DNA of 64,000 nt from NCBI RefSeq assembly GCF_000235425.2, contig NZ_KI912266.1, positions 6,168,029-6,232,028 of the forward strand, given 5' to 3'. Shown here one piece after another: positions 15,417-23,650 of this stretch (positions are counted from its first letter, which is position 1; every line of letters starts with the position of its first letter). Source of the DNA: Pseudofrankia saprophytica. GTDB lineage: Bacteria > Actinomycetota > Actinomycetes > Frankiales > Frankiaceae. A program made the position numbers and the translations under genes. The notes below the pieces were generated by a model. The model worked only from the letters and a program-made list of their open reading frames with translations. It was not told the DNA's origin and did not search any database.

Positions 15417-16166
15417 TCAGCTCCTCTCCCCCGGCGACCCGGTGCCGTCCGCCCCGGCACCGCGCTCGCGCCCGCGCGCGTCGTCAGGGTGTTCGTCGTC
15501 AGGGTGTTCGTAGTCGTGCAGCGGGGGCGGGCCGGCGAACGGCGGCCGCGGGGTGGTGGGCAGGTCGGCGAGCTCGTCGCGCAGCTGGGCGACGTTCGCC
15601 AGCTCCGCGTACATCCGGCGCAGCACGTAGTCGCCGACGGCGCGGGAGTAGCGCAGCTCGGGCCGGCTGTCCAACCGCACCTCCTGGGCACGGCGCCGGC
15701 CCCAGCGCAGCTCGTCGACGGCCGCCCGGGTCTGCTCCACGTAGCGGTCGAGGATCTCCACGACCCGCTCCGGCTCGGTCTCGGCGCCCAGCCACACCCG
15801 CAGCAGCACCGGATGCTTGATGACCACCGGCTCCTCGTCGGCCGTCTGGTGCAGCCAGTCGCGCAGCACCGTCCGGCCGGCCGGGGTGATCTCGTGCACG
15901 AGGGTGCGCCGGATCCGGCGGCCGGGCGCCGGGCTCGCGGTGACGAGGCCGAGCGCCTCCAGCCGCGCCAGTTCCTTGCGGATGTGGCTGATCGCCGGCG
16001 CCCAGTAGAAGAAGCGCAGGCTGAAGTCGGCCCTGGTCTTGAGCTCCACCGGCGACAGCGGCACGTCGGCGACCGCCAGCATCCCCAGCACGGCGTACGC
16101 GGTCGTCGGCAGGCCGTCCGCCGCACCGGCTCCCGCACCGGTGGTCGGTGATGGTGGACCGGTCAT
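15417..16166 (-). CDS. PadR-family transcriptional regulator
   Basis: 249 residues from the ATG at 16166, which overlaps the CoA-transferase stop (ATGA). The N-terminal winged helix is clear: TTAYAVLGMLAVADVPLSP, FYWAPAISHIRKELARLEAL, GLVTASPAPG, LVHEITPAGRTVLRDWL. A coiled C-terminal part (EILDRYVEQTRAAVDELRW) serves dimerisation, then there is a disordered acidic/Pro tail with a repeated HPDDEHPDD. PadR regulators sense phenolic or hydrophobic compounds and repress detoxification or catabolic genes. Its place inside the operon suggests local regulation, possibly at the palindrome upstream of the DUF35 gene. Confidence 0.85.
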   Translation of the reverse strand: MTGPPSPTTGAGAGAADGLPTTAYAVLGMLAVADVPLSPVELKTRADFSLRFFYWAPAISHIRKELARLEALGLVTASPAPGRRIRRTLVHEITPAGRTVLRDWLHQTADEEPVVIKHPVLLRVWLGAETEPERVVEILDRYVEQTRAAVDELRWGRRRAQEVRLDSRPELRYSRAVGDYVLRRMYAELANVAQLRDELADLPTTPRPPFAGPPPLHDYEHPDDEHPDDARGRERGAGADGTGSPGERS

Positions 16167-18877
16167 GCGCCGGCCGGCCGGTCGCCGAGGACGCGGCGGG
16201 CGCGCAGGCCGTCGAGCTCGGCCGGGGTCAGGCCGAGCAGGCCGCCGTACACCTCGTCGTCGTGCTGACCGAAGACGGGCGCCGGGCGGCGCAGCAGCGG
16301 CCCGGGGTGGCTGGCGAGGCGGAACGCGACGCCCGGCATCGGGTGCTCGCCGACCACCGGGTGGGCCAGCCTCTCGAAGAAGCCTCGGGCCGCGAGCTGC
16401 GGGTTGGCCAGCAGGTCGGCGGCCGGGATGACCGGCGCGGCCGGGACGCCACCGGCGGCGAGGGCGGCGAGCGCCGTGGCCCGGTCGGGCGCCGCCGCCG
16501 TCCAGGCGGCGATCGCCTCGTCGACCCGGTCGTGCGCGGCGGTGACCCGGCGGCCGGCCAGGGTCGCGAGGCCCGCGTCCGCGGCGAGGTCGGGGCGGCC
16601 GAGCACAGCGCACAGGTCCCGCCACTGCACGTCGTCGGTGATGGCGAGCGCGAGCCAGACGTCGGGGCCTGCCGGGTCGCGGGCACAGCGGTAGACACCC
16701 TGCGGCGCCGCCAGCGGGCCGAGCGGGCCGCGGTTGCCGTCACGGCGCAGCGACGCCCCGCTCTCGGTGTACTCGACGGTCAGCTCGGCCGCGACGTTGA
16801 GCACCGACTCGATCATCGTCGCCTCGACCAGCGCGCCGGAGCCGTCGCCGTCCGGGCGGTCCCGGGCGGCCAGCGCCACCAGGGTGGCGAACGCGGCGTG
16901 CAGGCCGGCGATCGGGTCGCAGGCGCCGCGCGGGATCACCGGCGGGCCGTCGGCGGTGCCGGTCAGCCAGGCCATGCCGCTGGCCTGCTCCATCGTCTGG
17001 GCGAAGCCGGTGCGGTCGCGCCACGGGCCGTCCAGCCCGAAGGCCGGCATGCGGGTGAGCACGGCCGACGGGTTCGCGGCGTGCACCGCCTCCCAGTCGA
17101 GGCCGAGGTTGGGCAGCACCCGGGGGGTGAAGTTCTCGATGACGACGTCGCAGGCGCCGACGAGCCGGCGGGCCAGGCCGAGCCCCTCCGCGGTGGAAAG
17201 CTCGAGGCTGACCGCCCGCTTGTTGGCGTTCGTGGCGAGGAACATCGTTCCCCATTCCCACCAGCTCGGCTCGGTCGGTGGCTTGCCGCCCGCGAACCGC
17301 ATGCCGTCGGGGCGGGACACCCCCTCGACCTTGACGACGTCGGCGCCCAGCGAGCCGAGCAGCATCGTCGCCGACGGCCCGGCCCAGAAGGCGGTCAGGT
17401 CGAGGACCCTCAGCCCGTCCAGCGGCAGCGGCCGGACCGCCGGGCGGGCGGTCCTGGCCAGGCCGTCGTCGTCGGTGGCGGCGGCGGCATCGGCGGCCGC
17501 GGTGGCGGGCCAGCGCGCGGTGGCGGTGTGCTCGCCGAGGGCGGGGGCCGGGGCGAGCGGCCGGCCGCGGAAGTCGCCGACGCGGTAGGGGGTGCGGGGC
17601 TGGTGGAAGCCGCCGCGGGGGTTGGGGACGAACACGCCGCGGGCCGTGAACTGGTCGATCGTCGTCACCGTCTCCGGGGTGCCGACGGGGGTGGCCGGGA
17701 TGCGCAGGGCGGCGGCGAGCTCGACGACCTCCTCGGTGGTGTGCCGGGTGGTCCAGGCGTGCACGGCGGCCTGGAACTCGGCCCTCCGGGCATGCCGGCG
17801 CGGCAGCAGGGCCAGGTCGCGGTCGCCGAGCAGGTCGGGCCGTTCGATGAGGACCAGGAAGTCCTGGAACTGCTGCGCGGTGATGGTGCAGAAACCGACC
17901 AGGCCGTCCTTCGTCGGCTCGATCGACGGCGTCTCGGGGATGCGGCCGGGTGAGCCCGGGGTGCCGCCGGGCCTGGTGCCGCCCATGATGGTCGGCCCGA
18001 CGACGGACAGCCCGCCCATCATGATCGCCATGCATTCGAGCATCGAGACGTCGACGAGGTCACCGACGCCGTCGCGCCGGGAACCGCGCAGCGCGGCGAG
18101 CCCGACGACGGCGGCGTAGACGCCGGACGCCCACTCGCCGATCCGCCCGCCGGCCTGCAGCGGGGCGGCGTCCGGCTCGCCCCGGCCGGCGGTGGATCCG
18201 CAGAGCGCCTGCAGGAGGAACTCGGTGACCGCCCCTCGGTTCGGCGCCACCGCGCTGGCCGGGAAGCCCGGTCGCCAGCCGTCGTCCGCCCAGGGCCCGG
18301 TAAGGCCGAACGGGCTGATCGACAGGATCACGGCGCGCGGGTTGTCGGCGTGCAGGCGCCGGACGGCCGCCGGGCCCGCATCGGCATCGGCGTCAGCGGC
18401 GGCTCCCGCTCCAGCCCCCGCGCCCGCGAAGATCCCGTTGCCCGCGAGGGCGCCGTCCACGGTCGCCCCGTCGCCACCGTGATTACCGCTACCGGGAGTT
18501 CCGCCGCCGGCGAGGGCGCCGCCGACGATGACGAGGTCGGCGGCGGCGGCCAGGGCGCGAACCCGCGAGCTGTCCGGGTCGGCCGCGACGGACCGCTTGG
18601 AGGTGTTGAGGAACCGGAACAGCGCGCCGTCCCCGTCGGGGCGGGAGCCCGAGGCGGACCAGGCGCGCATCGGGTCGCCGGAGCCGGGCGGCTCCACCTT
18701 CACGACGTCGGCGCCGGCGTCGGCGAACAGCTTCCCGCAGTATGGCCCGGCGATCTGCGTCGCCAGTTCCAGGACGCGGACGCCGGCGAGCGGCCCGAGA
18801 GCCGACGGCCCCGACGCGCCGGCGGATGCCCCGGCGGCCGGGTCGGCCGATGGGTCGGCGGATGCGGCATGTGACAC
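16163..18877 (-). CDS. Tandem two-domain class III (CaiB/BaiF) CoA-transferase
   Basis: 904 residues, about twice the normal 400. Domain 1 (about 25-460) begins LAGVRVLELATQIAGPYCGK and has ADVVKVEPPGSGDPMR; domain 2 (about 485-890) begins LDGLRVLDLTAFWAGP and has ADVVKVEGVSRPDGMR. Each carries its own VDVSMLE or VEATMIE helix. Class III transferases move CoA between organic acids without free energy cost. Native enzymes are interlocked dimers, so the fusion could fold as an internal pseudo-dimer. Domain 1 has a long Gly/Ala/Asp-rich insertion (about 120-165). GTG start, 11 bp after the amidohydrolase stop. It would activate the acid substrate for the thiolase-like enzyme. Confidence 0.9.
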   Translation of the reverse strand: MSHAASADPSADPAAGASAGASGPSALGPLAGVRVLELATQIAGPYCGKLFADAGADVVKVEPPGSGDPMRAWSASGSRPDGDGALFRFLNTSKRSVAADPDSSRVRALAAAADLVIVGGALAGGGTPGSGNHGGDGATVDGALAGNGIFAGAGAGAGAAADADADAGPAAVRRLHADNPRAVILSISPFGLTGPWADDGWRPGFPASAVAPNRGAVTEFLLQALCGSTAGRGEPDAAPLQAGGRIGEWASGVYAAVVGLAALRGSRRDGVGDLVDVSMLECMAIMMGGLSVVGPTIMGGTRPGGTPGSPGRIPETPSIEPTKDGLVGFCTITAQQFQDFLVLIERPDLLGDRDLALLPRRHARRAEFQAAVHAWTTRHTTEEVVELAAALRIPATPVGTPETVTTIDQFTARGVFVPNPRGGFHQPRTPYRVGDFRGRPLAPAPALGEHTATARWPATAAADAAAATDDDGLARTARPAVRPLPLDGLRVLDLTAFWAGPSATMLLGSLGADVVKVEGVSRPDGMRFAGGKPPTEPSWWEWGTMFLATNANKRAVSLELSTAEGLGLARRLVGACDVVIENFTPRVLPNLGLDWEAVHAANPSAVLTRMPAFGLDGPWRDRTGFAQTMEQASGMAWLTGTADGPPVIPRGACDPIAGLHAAFATLVALAARDRPDGDGSGALVEATMIESVLNVAAELTVEYTESGASLRRDGNRGPLGPLAAPQGVYRCARDPAGPDVWLALAITDDVQWRDLCAVLGRPDLAADAGLATLAGRRVTAAHDRVDEAIAAWTAAAPDRATALAALAAGGVPAAPVIPAADLLANPQLAARGFFERLAHPVVGEHPMPGVAFRLASHPGPLLRRPAPVFGQHDDEVYGGLLGLTPAELDGLRARRVLGDRPAGA

Positions 18878-18888
18878 CTTGACCGCCC

Positions 18889-20238
18889 CTAGGCCCGCGG
18901 GGCGCCGGGAACCGCCGGCGCGGCCGGCGCGGCGGGCGCGGCCGGCGCGGCGGGGAACGACGGCGCGGTGCGGGTGGTGAGGCGCTTCCAGGACTGGAGG
19001 TCACGCTCGCTGGCGAGGCGGCCGACCCGGGTGACGACGTCGACGTCGGTCGCCTCGGCGCGCAGCGCGCCGGCGGTGGCGCGCTCGCGCGGGCGGGTCG
19101 CGAACGGGTCGAACTGGAAGTGCCGCAGGGCGTTCTCGTGGGTGATCCGGTTGATGGTGTCGTCGGGCAGGTGGCCGAGGTTGGCGATGACGTCCTCGGG
19201 GGCGTTCGGCCAGTTGGAGTCGGAGTGCGGGAAGTCGGACTCCCAGCAGACGTTGTCGACGTCGAACCAGTCGAGCAGCCGCGGGCCGACCGTGTCGCTG
19301 ATGAAGCAGGTCAGGATGTGCTTGCGGAAGATGTCCGACGGCCCGTCGATCCCGGCGGGGAAGGACGGCCGGGTCCAGGCGGAGTGGCGGCGCTGGACGT
19401 GCTCGCTGCGCCACAGGAAGTACGGGATCCAGCCGATGTCGCCCTCGGTCAGCGAGAACCGCAGGTCCGGGAAGTCGGCCCAGAACTCGGCCCAGATCAA
19501 TTCGAGGAGCGAGTAGATCGAGGCGATCGACGAGCCGGACATGTTGACGCTGGCCGGGGCGTCGGAGGAGAACATCGGGGAGCGCGACGCCGAGCCGAGG
19601 TGCAGGCACAGCACGGTGCCGGCGTCGCTGGCGGCGCGGAACAGCGGGCTCCAGTAGCCGCTGTGGATGCTCGGCATCTTCAGCGCCTCGGGGTTCTCGG
19701 AGAACGTGACGGCGTGGCAGCCCTTGCCCGCCAGCCGCCGCAGCTCCCTGGCCGCCTCCTCGACGTCGAACAGGGGCAGGATGCCGCACGGAATGAACCG
19801 GTCGGGGTAGGCGCCGCACCACTCGTCGACGTGCCAGTCGTTGTACGCCTTGATCATGACGAGGTTGACGTCGCGGTCCGGGCCCTGGTTGAGCACCTGG
19901 CCGGAGAAGCCGGTCCAGTTCGGGAAGTTCAGCCCGGCGAGCTGCCCGCCGGCGTTCATGTCCCGGACCCGTTCGTGCACGTCGTAGCAGCCGGGCCGCA
20001 TCTCGTCGTAGCGGCTGGCGTCGACGTTGAACATCTCCGGCGGCTTGCCGGCGACCGCGTTCAGGCCGAGGTTGCGGCCGCGCTGGGTGCCGTAGTACCA
20101 CTGCTGGACGCCGTCGGGCTCGTCGACGACGCGCGGGGCTAAGTCCCTGTACTTCGCCGGGACGTGCGCGTCGAACATGCCGGCCGGCTCGGCGATGTGG
20201 TCGTCGACGCTGACCAGGATCAGGTCTTCTGGCTTCAT
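18889..20238 (-). CDS. Amidohydrolase family 2 (ACMSD-type) protein with Ala/Pro tail
   Basis: 449 residues. Same family and architecture as the protein at 12889: SVDDHIAEPAGMF metal motif, MRPGCYDVHERVRDMN, NFPNWTGF, histidine in VLCLHLGS and SDFPHSDSNWPN. It differs by SEN in VTFSENPEALKMPS and by a C-terminal extension of about 60 residues that ends in an (AAP)n repeat encoded by GGCGCG-type microrepeats. ATG start, 16 bp after the DUF35 stop. Two members of the family in one operon suggest two successive steps or two substrates, for example hydrolysis and decarboxylation. Neither step can be assigned from sequence. Confidence 0.88.
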   Translation of the reverse strand: MKPEDLILVSVDDHIAEPAGMFDAHVPAKYRDLAPRVVDEPDGVQQWYYGTQRGRNLGLNAVAGKPPEMFNVDASRYDEMRPGCYDVHERVRDMNAGGQLAGLNFPNWTGFSGQVLNQGPDRDVNLVMIKAYNDWHVDEWCGAYPDRFIPCGILPLFDVEEAARELRRLAGKGCHAVTFSENPEALKMPSIHSGYWSPLFRAASDAGTVLCLHLGSASRSPMFSSDAPASVNMSGSSIASIYSLLELIWAEFWADFPDLRFSLTEGDIGWIPYFLWRSEHVQRRHSAWTRPSFPAGIDGPSDIFRKHILTCFISDTVGPRLLDWFDVDNVCWESDFPHSDSNWPNAPEDVIANLGHLPDDTINRITHENALRHFQFDPFATRPRERATAGALRAEATDVDVVTRVGRLASERDLQSWKRLTTRTAPSFPAAPAAPAAPAAPAVPGAPRA

Positions 20239-20254
20239 GCGGCTGGTCTCCCGT

Positions 20255-20776
20255 TCAGGCTCGGCCGGCGGGTTCGAAGTAGGGCAGTGTCGTCGCCGCC
20301 GGCTGGCCGGCCGCCTCCACGGTGACGGCGGGGGCCGCGGGTATGGCTGGGGCCGCGGGTACGACGGAGTGGAACGCGACGCGCAGCCGCAGCTCCGGGC
20401 GGATCTCGGCGATCGTCAGGCCGACCAGGCAGGTCATCAGCTGGTAGCCCTCGTCCAGGGTCACGATGGCCGGCGCGTACGGGGTGCGGAACGCGGGGCT
20501 CACCGGGCGGTGCACGACCGTCCAGCTGTAGAGGGTGCCGAAGCCCGCGGACCGTTCCCAGCGCAGGTCGCGCGACAGGCAGGCCCGGCAGGCCTCGGTC
20601 GGCGGGAAGCCGGGGGTGGCGCAGGCGGCACAGCGCTGGAACAGCAGCTCACCGCGGGCGCAGCCCGCCCAGAACGGCTCGGTGACCGGCGTCCGCGGCG
20701 CGAACGGCACCCCGTCGACCTGCGGGCGAAGAAGGGTGTCCGCGTCGCCGCCGACGACGACGCCCCGGCCATTCAC
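20255..20776 (-). CDS. DUF35 OB-fold protein with zinc ribbon (acyl-CoA binding, ChsH2-like)
   Basis: 173 residues. The rubredoxin-like zinc ribbon is CAACATPGFPPTEACRAC, preceded by PFWAGCARGELLFQ and followed by an OB-fold segment FGTLYSWTVVHRP. Such proteins bind acyl-CoA and complete the active site of partner thiolases or Ltp aldolases; the partner is probably the Cys-less protein at 14203. The frame is open up to 20854, but the extra 26 codons have only 14 of 24 counted third positions G/C, and contain a 19-bp palindrome. GTG at 20776 has GAGG five bases upstream. I therefore place the start there. It is the first gene of the catabolic operon. Confidence 0.82.
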   Translation of the reverse strand: MNGRGVVVGGDADTLLRPQVDGVPFAPRTPVTEPFWAGCARGELLFQRCAACATPGFPPTEACRACLSRDLRWERSAGFGTLYSWTVVHRPVSPAFRTPYAPAIVTLDEGYQLMTCLVGLTIAEIRPELRLRVAFHSVVPAAPAIPAAPAVTVEAAGQPAATTLPYFEPAGRA

Positions 20777-20786
20777 GACCACCTCA

Positions 20787-20805
20787 CTCGGACTAATAGT
20801 CCGAG
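20787..20805. promoter_or_regulatory. 19-bp palindromic operator upstream of the catabolic operon
   Basis: CTCGGACT-AAT-AGTCCGAG is a perfect inverted repeat lying just before the preferred start of the DUF35 gene. A related half-site (AATAGTCCGG) occurs at about 20980. Likely binding site for a TetR- or PadR-type regulator of the operon. Confidence 0.65.
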
Positions 20806-21154
20806 ATAGAGGCCGGATGCCCGCCACGATCTCATCACCCATGGTGAAATTCACCGCCCTTCCCCTGACGGATGGACCCCACCGGCCCGCCCGACCAACC
20901 CATCAGATGGGCAACTGAGACCCGCGGCGCCGACAGTGTGCCCGGCATCACCTGCTCCAGGTCAGGAAGATTAGCTCAATAGTCCGGCCGCGCACACCCC
21001 TGCCACGCCTCGACCACCCTCGTGGATCTTTGCCGGCCACGCGCGGGCGTCGATCCGCTCGCCAGAATGATCTCCGGGTCGCGGCGGGCGGGGACTTCTT
21101 GCCCGGTCAGGGTGACGGTGGTAGACGTACCGCTGAGCAGTGGTTCTCTGTACT

Positions 21155-21166
21155 GAACGATCGTTC
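21155..21166. promoter_or_regulatory. GAACGATCGTTC palindrome before the cytosolic-type binding protein
   Basis: A perfect 12-bp palindrome 50 bp upstream of the ATG at 21216. Its spacing and sequence are typical of TetR-family operators. It lies in the divergent region shared with the catabolic operon. Confidence 0.55.
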
Positions 21167-21215
21167 GCCAGCCGCCGGGCAGGCGGCGACGGCGAGTGAG
21201 CGGCGAGGAGTCTGG

Positions 21216-22631
21216 ATGAGCGAGCAGGTCTCAACCGGCCAGGACCAGCCTGGGCAGGAGAACGCCGGACGGTATGCCGAGCGCCTCTTCCCGGCGCCAG
21301 TGGATCACGGGATCGCCCAGCCGGACCGGGCCGTCTCGACGGTCGAGCGCGGGACGGACACCGTCGCCTACAACGACCCGGCGGGCCGCTGGTACGAGGG
21401 CGGCGGCCGGGTGGGCGAGAAGGCGGTCGAGTCGATCGTCGTGTATCCGCCGACGCGGGGCCTCGTCACCCAGGGGGATCCGTTCGAGCCGGTGAAGATC
21501 GGCATCCTGGTCGACATGGACCTCGGCCAGCTGCTGTCCGACTGGGTCGACTCCACGATTCTCGCGGTCGAGGACGCGCTGAACGAGGGCGTCTACGACC
21601 GGCCGGTCGAGATCCGCACCGTCGACGCGCGCGGGCTGCCCAGGGAGAACTACCTCAAGGTCCGCCGGGGATACCAGCAGCTCGTCGACGACGGCTGCGT
21701 CGTCGTGCTCGGCCCGATGATCTCCGACAACTCGCTGAACCTGCAGGACACCGCCAACCGCACCGGCGTCTCCTGCATCGGCTGGACCGGCAGCGTGAAG
21801 TTCGCCGGTGACTACTGCTTCACCGTCGCGAACGGCGACATCCCGACGGAGTCGGTGATGGGCGCGAACTGGTGCGCCCAGCAGGGTCACACCAAGGTCG
21901 GCTTCTTCTGGGAGAAGGGCTCGTCCGGCGACCACTACTCGGACTTCTTCCGGACGGCGGCGCAGCAGGTCGGCGTCGAGATCGTCAAGGAGGTCAGCCT
22001 GGGGCCGAATCCGAAGGGCCTCCAGCAGCACCTCGAGACGATGCGCGCCCAGGGTGCCGAGGCCATCGTCTACATGGGCTACGGCTACTCCACCTTCCAT
22101 TTCGCCGCGGCGTTCAAGGCCCTCGACTGGGATCCGCCGCGGTTCATGGGCACGGCGTTCATGTTCTACTCGAACTCGAACGCCTGGGCGGAGGGCCTGG
22201 AGGGCTGGCACGGCGTCGACCAGCTCGGCGAGGACGGCGCGAACCCGAACTACGAGGCGATGGTCCGCCGGTTCGAGGCGCGGTTCGGCCGGGTCACCCG
22301 CAACGTCGTCGTGGCCCTCGGCTACGACACGGCGCGGGCCGCGATCCACGGCATCGCGAACGCGGCGATCCCCACGCCCGAGCAGGTCCGGCTCGGGCTG
22401 GAGAAGATCAAGTGGATGCCGTGCACCAACGGCGGCCCCGGCGCGTACATCACGTTCGCGCCCTACGACCACCGCGGCTACAAGGGTGACTTCCTGACGA
22501 TCCGCGAGCTGCGCGGCGGTGAGCTGCACTTCCGCGGCTACTACCGTCCCCAGTGGCCCTCCAACACCACGTCCCCGCTGCTCGCCCCCCAGCCCAAGCC
22601 GATCGACGCCGGGGGTGTCACCCAGGGCTGA
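21216..22631 (+). CDS. Type 1 periplasmic-binding-fold protein (amide/branched-chain type) without signal peptide
   Basis: 471 residues. The two-lobe fold of amide/leucine-type binding proteins is seen from about residue 88: VKIGILVDMDLGQLLSDWV, NEGVYDRPVEIRTVD, VVVLGPMISDNSLNLQD, SCIGWTGSVKFAGDYCF, KVGFFWEKGSSG. The N-terminus (MSEQVSTGQDQPGQEN...) is hydrophilic and has no signal peptide or lipobox. ATG at 21216 has an AGGAG site six bases upstream, so the missing export signal is not a start-site error. It may therefore act in the cytoplasm as a ligand sensor. It is divergent from the catabolic operon and may report on its substrate. The last bases overlap the convergent nitroreductase gene by 14 bp. 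Confidence 0.82.
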   Translation: MSEQVSTGQDQPGQENAGRYAERLFPAPVDHGIAQPDRAVSTVERGTDTVAYNDPAGRWYEGGGRVGEKAVESIVVYPPTRGLVTQGDPFEPVKIGILVDMDLGQLLSDWVDSTILAVEDALNEGVYDRPVEIRTVDARGLPRENYLKVRRGYQQLVDDGCVVVLGPMISDNSLNLQDTANRTGVSCIGWTGSVKFAGDYCFTVANGDIPTESVMGANWCAQQGHTKVGFFWEKGSSGDHYSDFFRTAAQQVGVEIVKEVSLGPNPKGLQQHLETMRAQGAEAIVYMGYGYSTFHFAAAFKALDWDPPRFMGTAFMFYSNSNAWAEGLEGWHGVDQLGEDGANPNYEAMVRRFEARFGRVTRNVVVALGYDTARAAIHGIANAAIPTPEQVRLGLEKIKWMPCTNGGPGAYITFAPYDHRGYKGDFLTIRELRGGELHFRGYYRPQWPSNTTSPLLAPQPKPIDAGGVTQG

Positions 22632-23331
22632 TGCCGAAGCCGGCCGGCGCGGGGCCGGGGAAGGCCTCGCCGTCGAAGGTGTCGAGCCGGGCGAACTCCT
22701 CGACCGGGCGGCGGGTGAGCTTCGTGGCCCGCCGCTCGGGGTGGCCGAGGGCGACGACTGCCGCGATCGCGTGGTCCGGCGGGATGGCGAGCAGCTTGGC
22801 GGCCTCCGGCTCCCGGCGGACGAGGAACGTCGTCAGCACGCCGCCCAGGCCCTCGGCCCGGGCCGCGAGCAGGAGGTTCTGGGCGAACGGGTAGACCGAG
22901 GCGCCGCCGACGATGCTCTGCCGCTCCAGGTCCACGTCCATGACGGCGAGCGCCGTGAGCCGCGCACACAGGACCAGCAGCACCGGCACCTCGTCGAGGT
23001 TGTCGGCGAACGACGACGGCGCGGGGGTGGCCGCCGCCTCGGCGAGGTCGATCGCCGGCCCGTGCCAGCGGCCGTCCGGGCCCGGCGCGAACGGGCGCAC
23101 CCCGGCCTGGACCTGCGCCCGGTACTCGCGCCAGCCGAGCACCACCAGGTCGCGGATGGCCCGGCGGATCCCCGGGTCGCGCAGGACGAGCACCGTCCAC
23201 GGCTGGGTGTTGCCGCCGCTGGGCGCGAACCTGGCCTCGTCGAGCACCCGCGCGAGCACCTCGTCCGACACCGGCTCGTCGGTGAACTTACGCACGGCCC
23301 CCGACGTGCGCATCGCCTCGCGCAGCTCCAT
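22618..23331 (-). CDS. Nitroreductase-family FMN oxidoreductase
   Basis: 237 residues. FMN-binding features of the family are present: ELREAMRTSGAVRKF near the N-terminus, RFAPSGGNTQPW, and near the end EGLGGVLTTF and ALGHPERRATKLTRR. Members use NAD(P)H and FMN to reduce nitro groups, quinones or enones. ATG at 23331 has a GGAGG site seven bases upstream. The stop codon lies 14 bp inside the end of the convergent binding-protein gene, so the two mRNAs overlap at their 3' ends. Proximity to the catabolic operon suggests a role in the same pathway, but there is no shared transcript. Confidence 0.87.
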   Translation of the reverse strand: MELREAMRTSGAVRKFTDEPVSDEVLARVLDEARFAPSGGNTQPWTVLVLRDPGIRRAIRDLVVLGWREYRAQVQAGVRPFAPGPDGRWHGPAIDLAEAAATPAPSSFADNLDEVPVLLVLCARLTALAVMDVDLERQSIVGGASVYPFAQNLLLAARAEGLGGVLTTFLVRREPEAAKLLAIPPDHAIAAVVALGHPERRATKLTRRPVEEFARLDTFDGEAFPGPAPAGFGISPG

Positions 23332-23389
23332 CCCGTCCGCCTCCCGCCCGTCCCGGCCGCGGCCTGTCCCGCGGCCCGGGCATGACGGT

Positions 23390-23423
23390 AGTCCTGGTGG
23401 ATCGGCAGTCCTGGTGGATCGGC
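23390..23423. repeat. 17-bp direct repeat, two copies
   Basis: AGTCCTGGTGGATCGGC occurs twice head to tail, directly upstream of the nitroreductase start. It could be a paired binding site or a replication slip. Confidence 0.7.
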
Positions 23424-23456
23424 GGATGGGAGCGTCAACGCGGCGGGCCACCCATG

Positions 23457-23505
23457 GTAATCTTCGGCCAAATAAAGTATCCAATATTAAGTCTGCAATG
23501 CTTTG
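23457..23505 (+). promoter_or_regulatory. AT-rich probable promoter region for the lipoprotein gene
   Basis: This stretch (with AAATAAAGTATCC and AATATTAAG) is sharply poorer in G/C than its surroundings and lies 145-195 bp upstream of the lipoprotein ATG. No exact -10/-35 pair is assigned. Confidence 0.35.
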
Positions 23506-23650
23506 CCACCGCGCGGCCAGGCCGTCCAGGTGGCGCATGCCGCGGGGGCCCGCCTGTCCGGGCCGTGCGCGGCCAGCCGGTTCACGTATCCCGTTCACCT
23601 ATCCCGCGCTCGCCGCTGGCGGGCGCGTCGGTCATACGAGGGAGTTCCCG

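Noticed and set aside
14042-16138. Long minus-strand open frame, mostly Arg, Pro, Ala and Gly
   Set aside because: It covers parts of the thiolase-like and PadR genes in another frame and shows only the Arg/Pro-rich composition of shifted GC-rich codons.
18361-18480. Gly/Ala/Asp microrepeats inside the CoA-transferase gene as a possible insertion
   Set aside because: The frame is maintained on both sides and GC-rich slippage inside a linker explains them; no target duplication is seen.
20843-20855. GGTGAA-A-TTCACC palindrome at the far upstream possible start of the DUF35 gene
   Set aside because: Kept out as a separate operator because it is short and lies about 40 bp from the stronger 19-bp site; it may still contribute.
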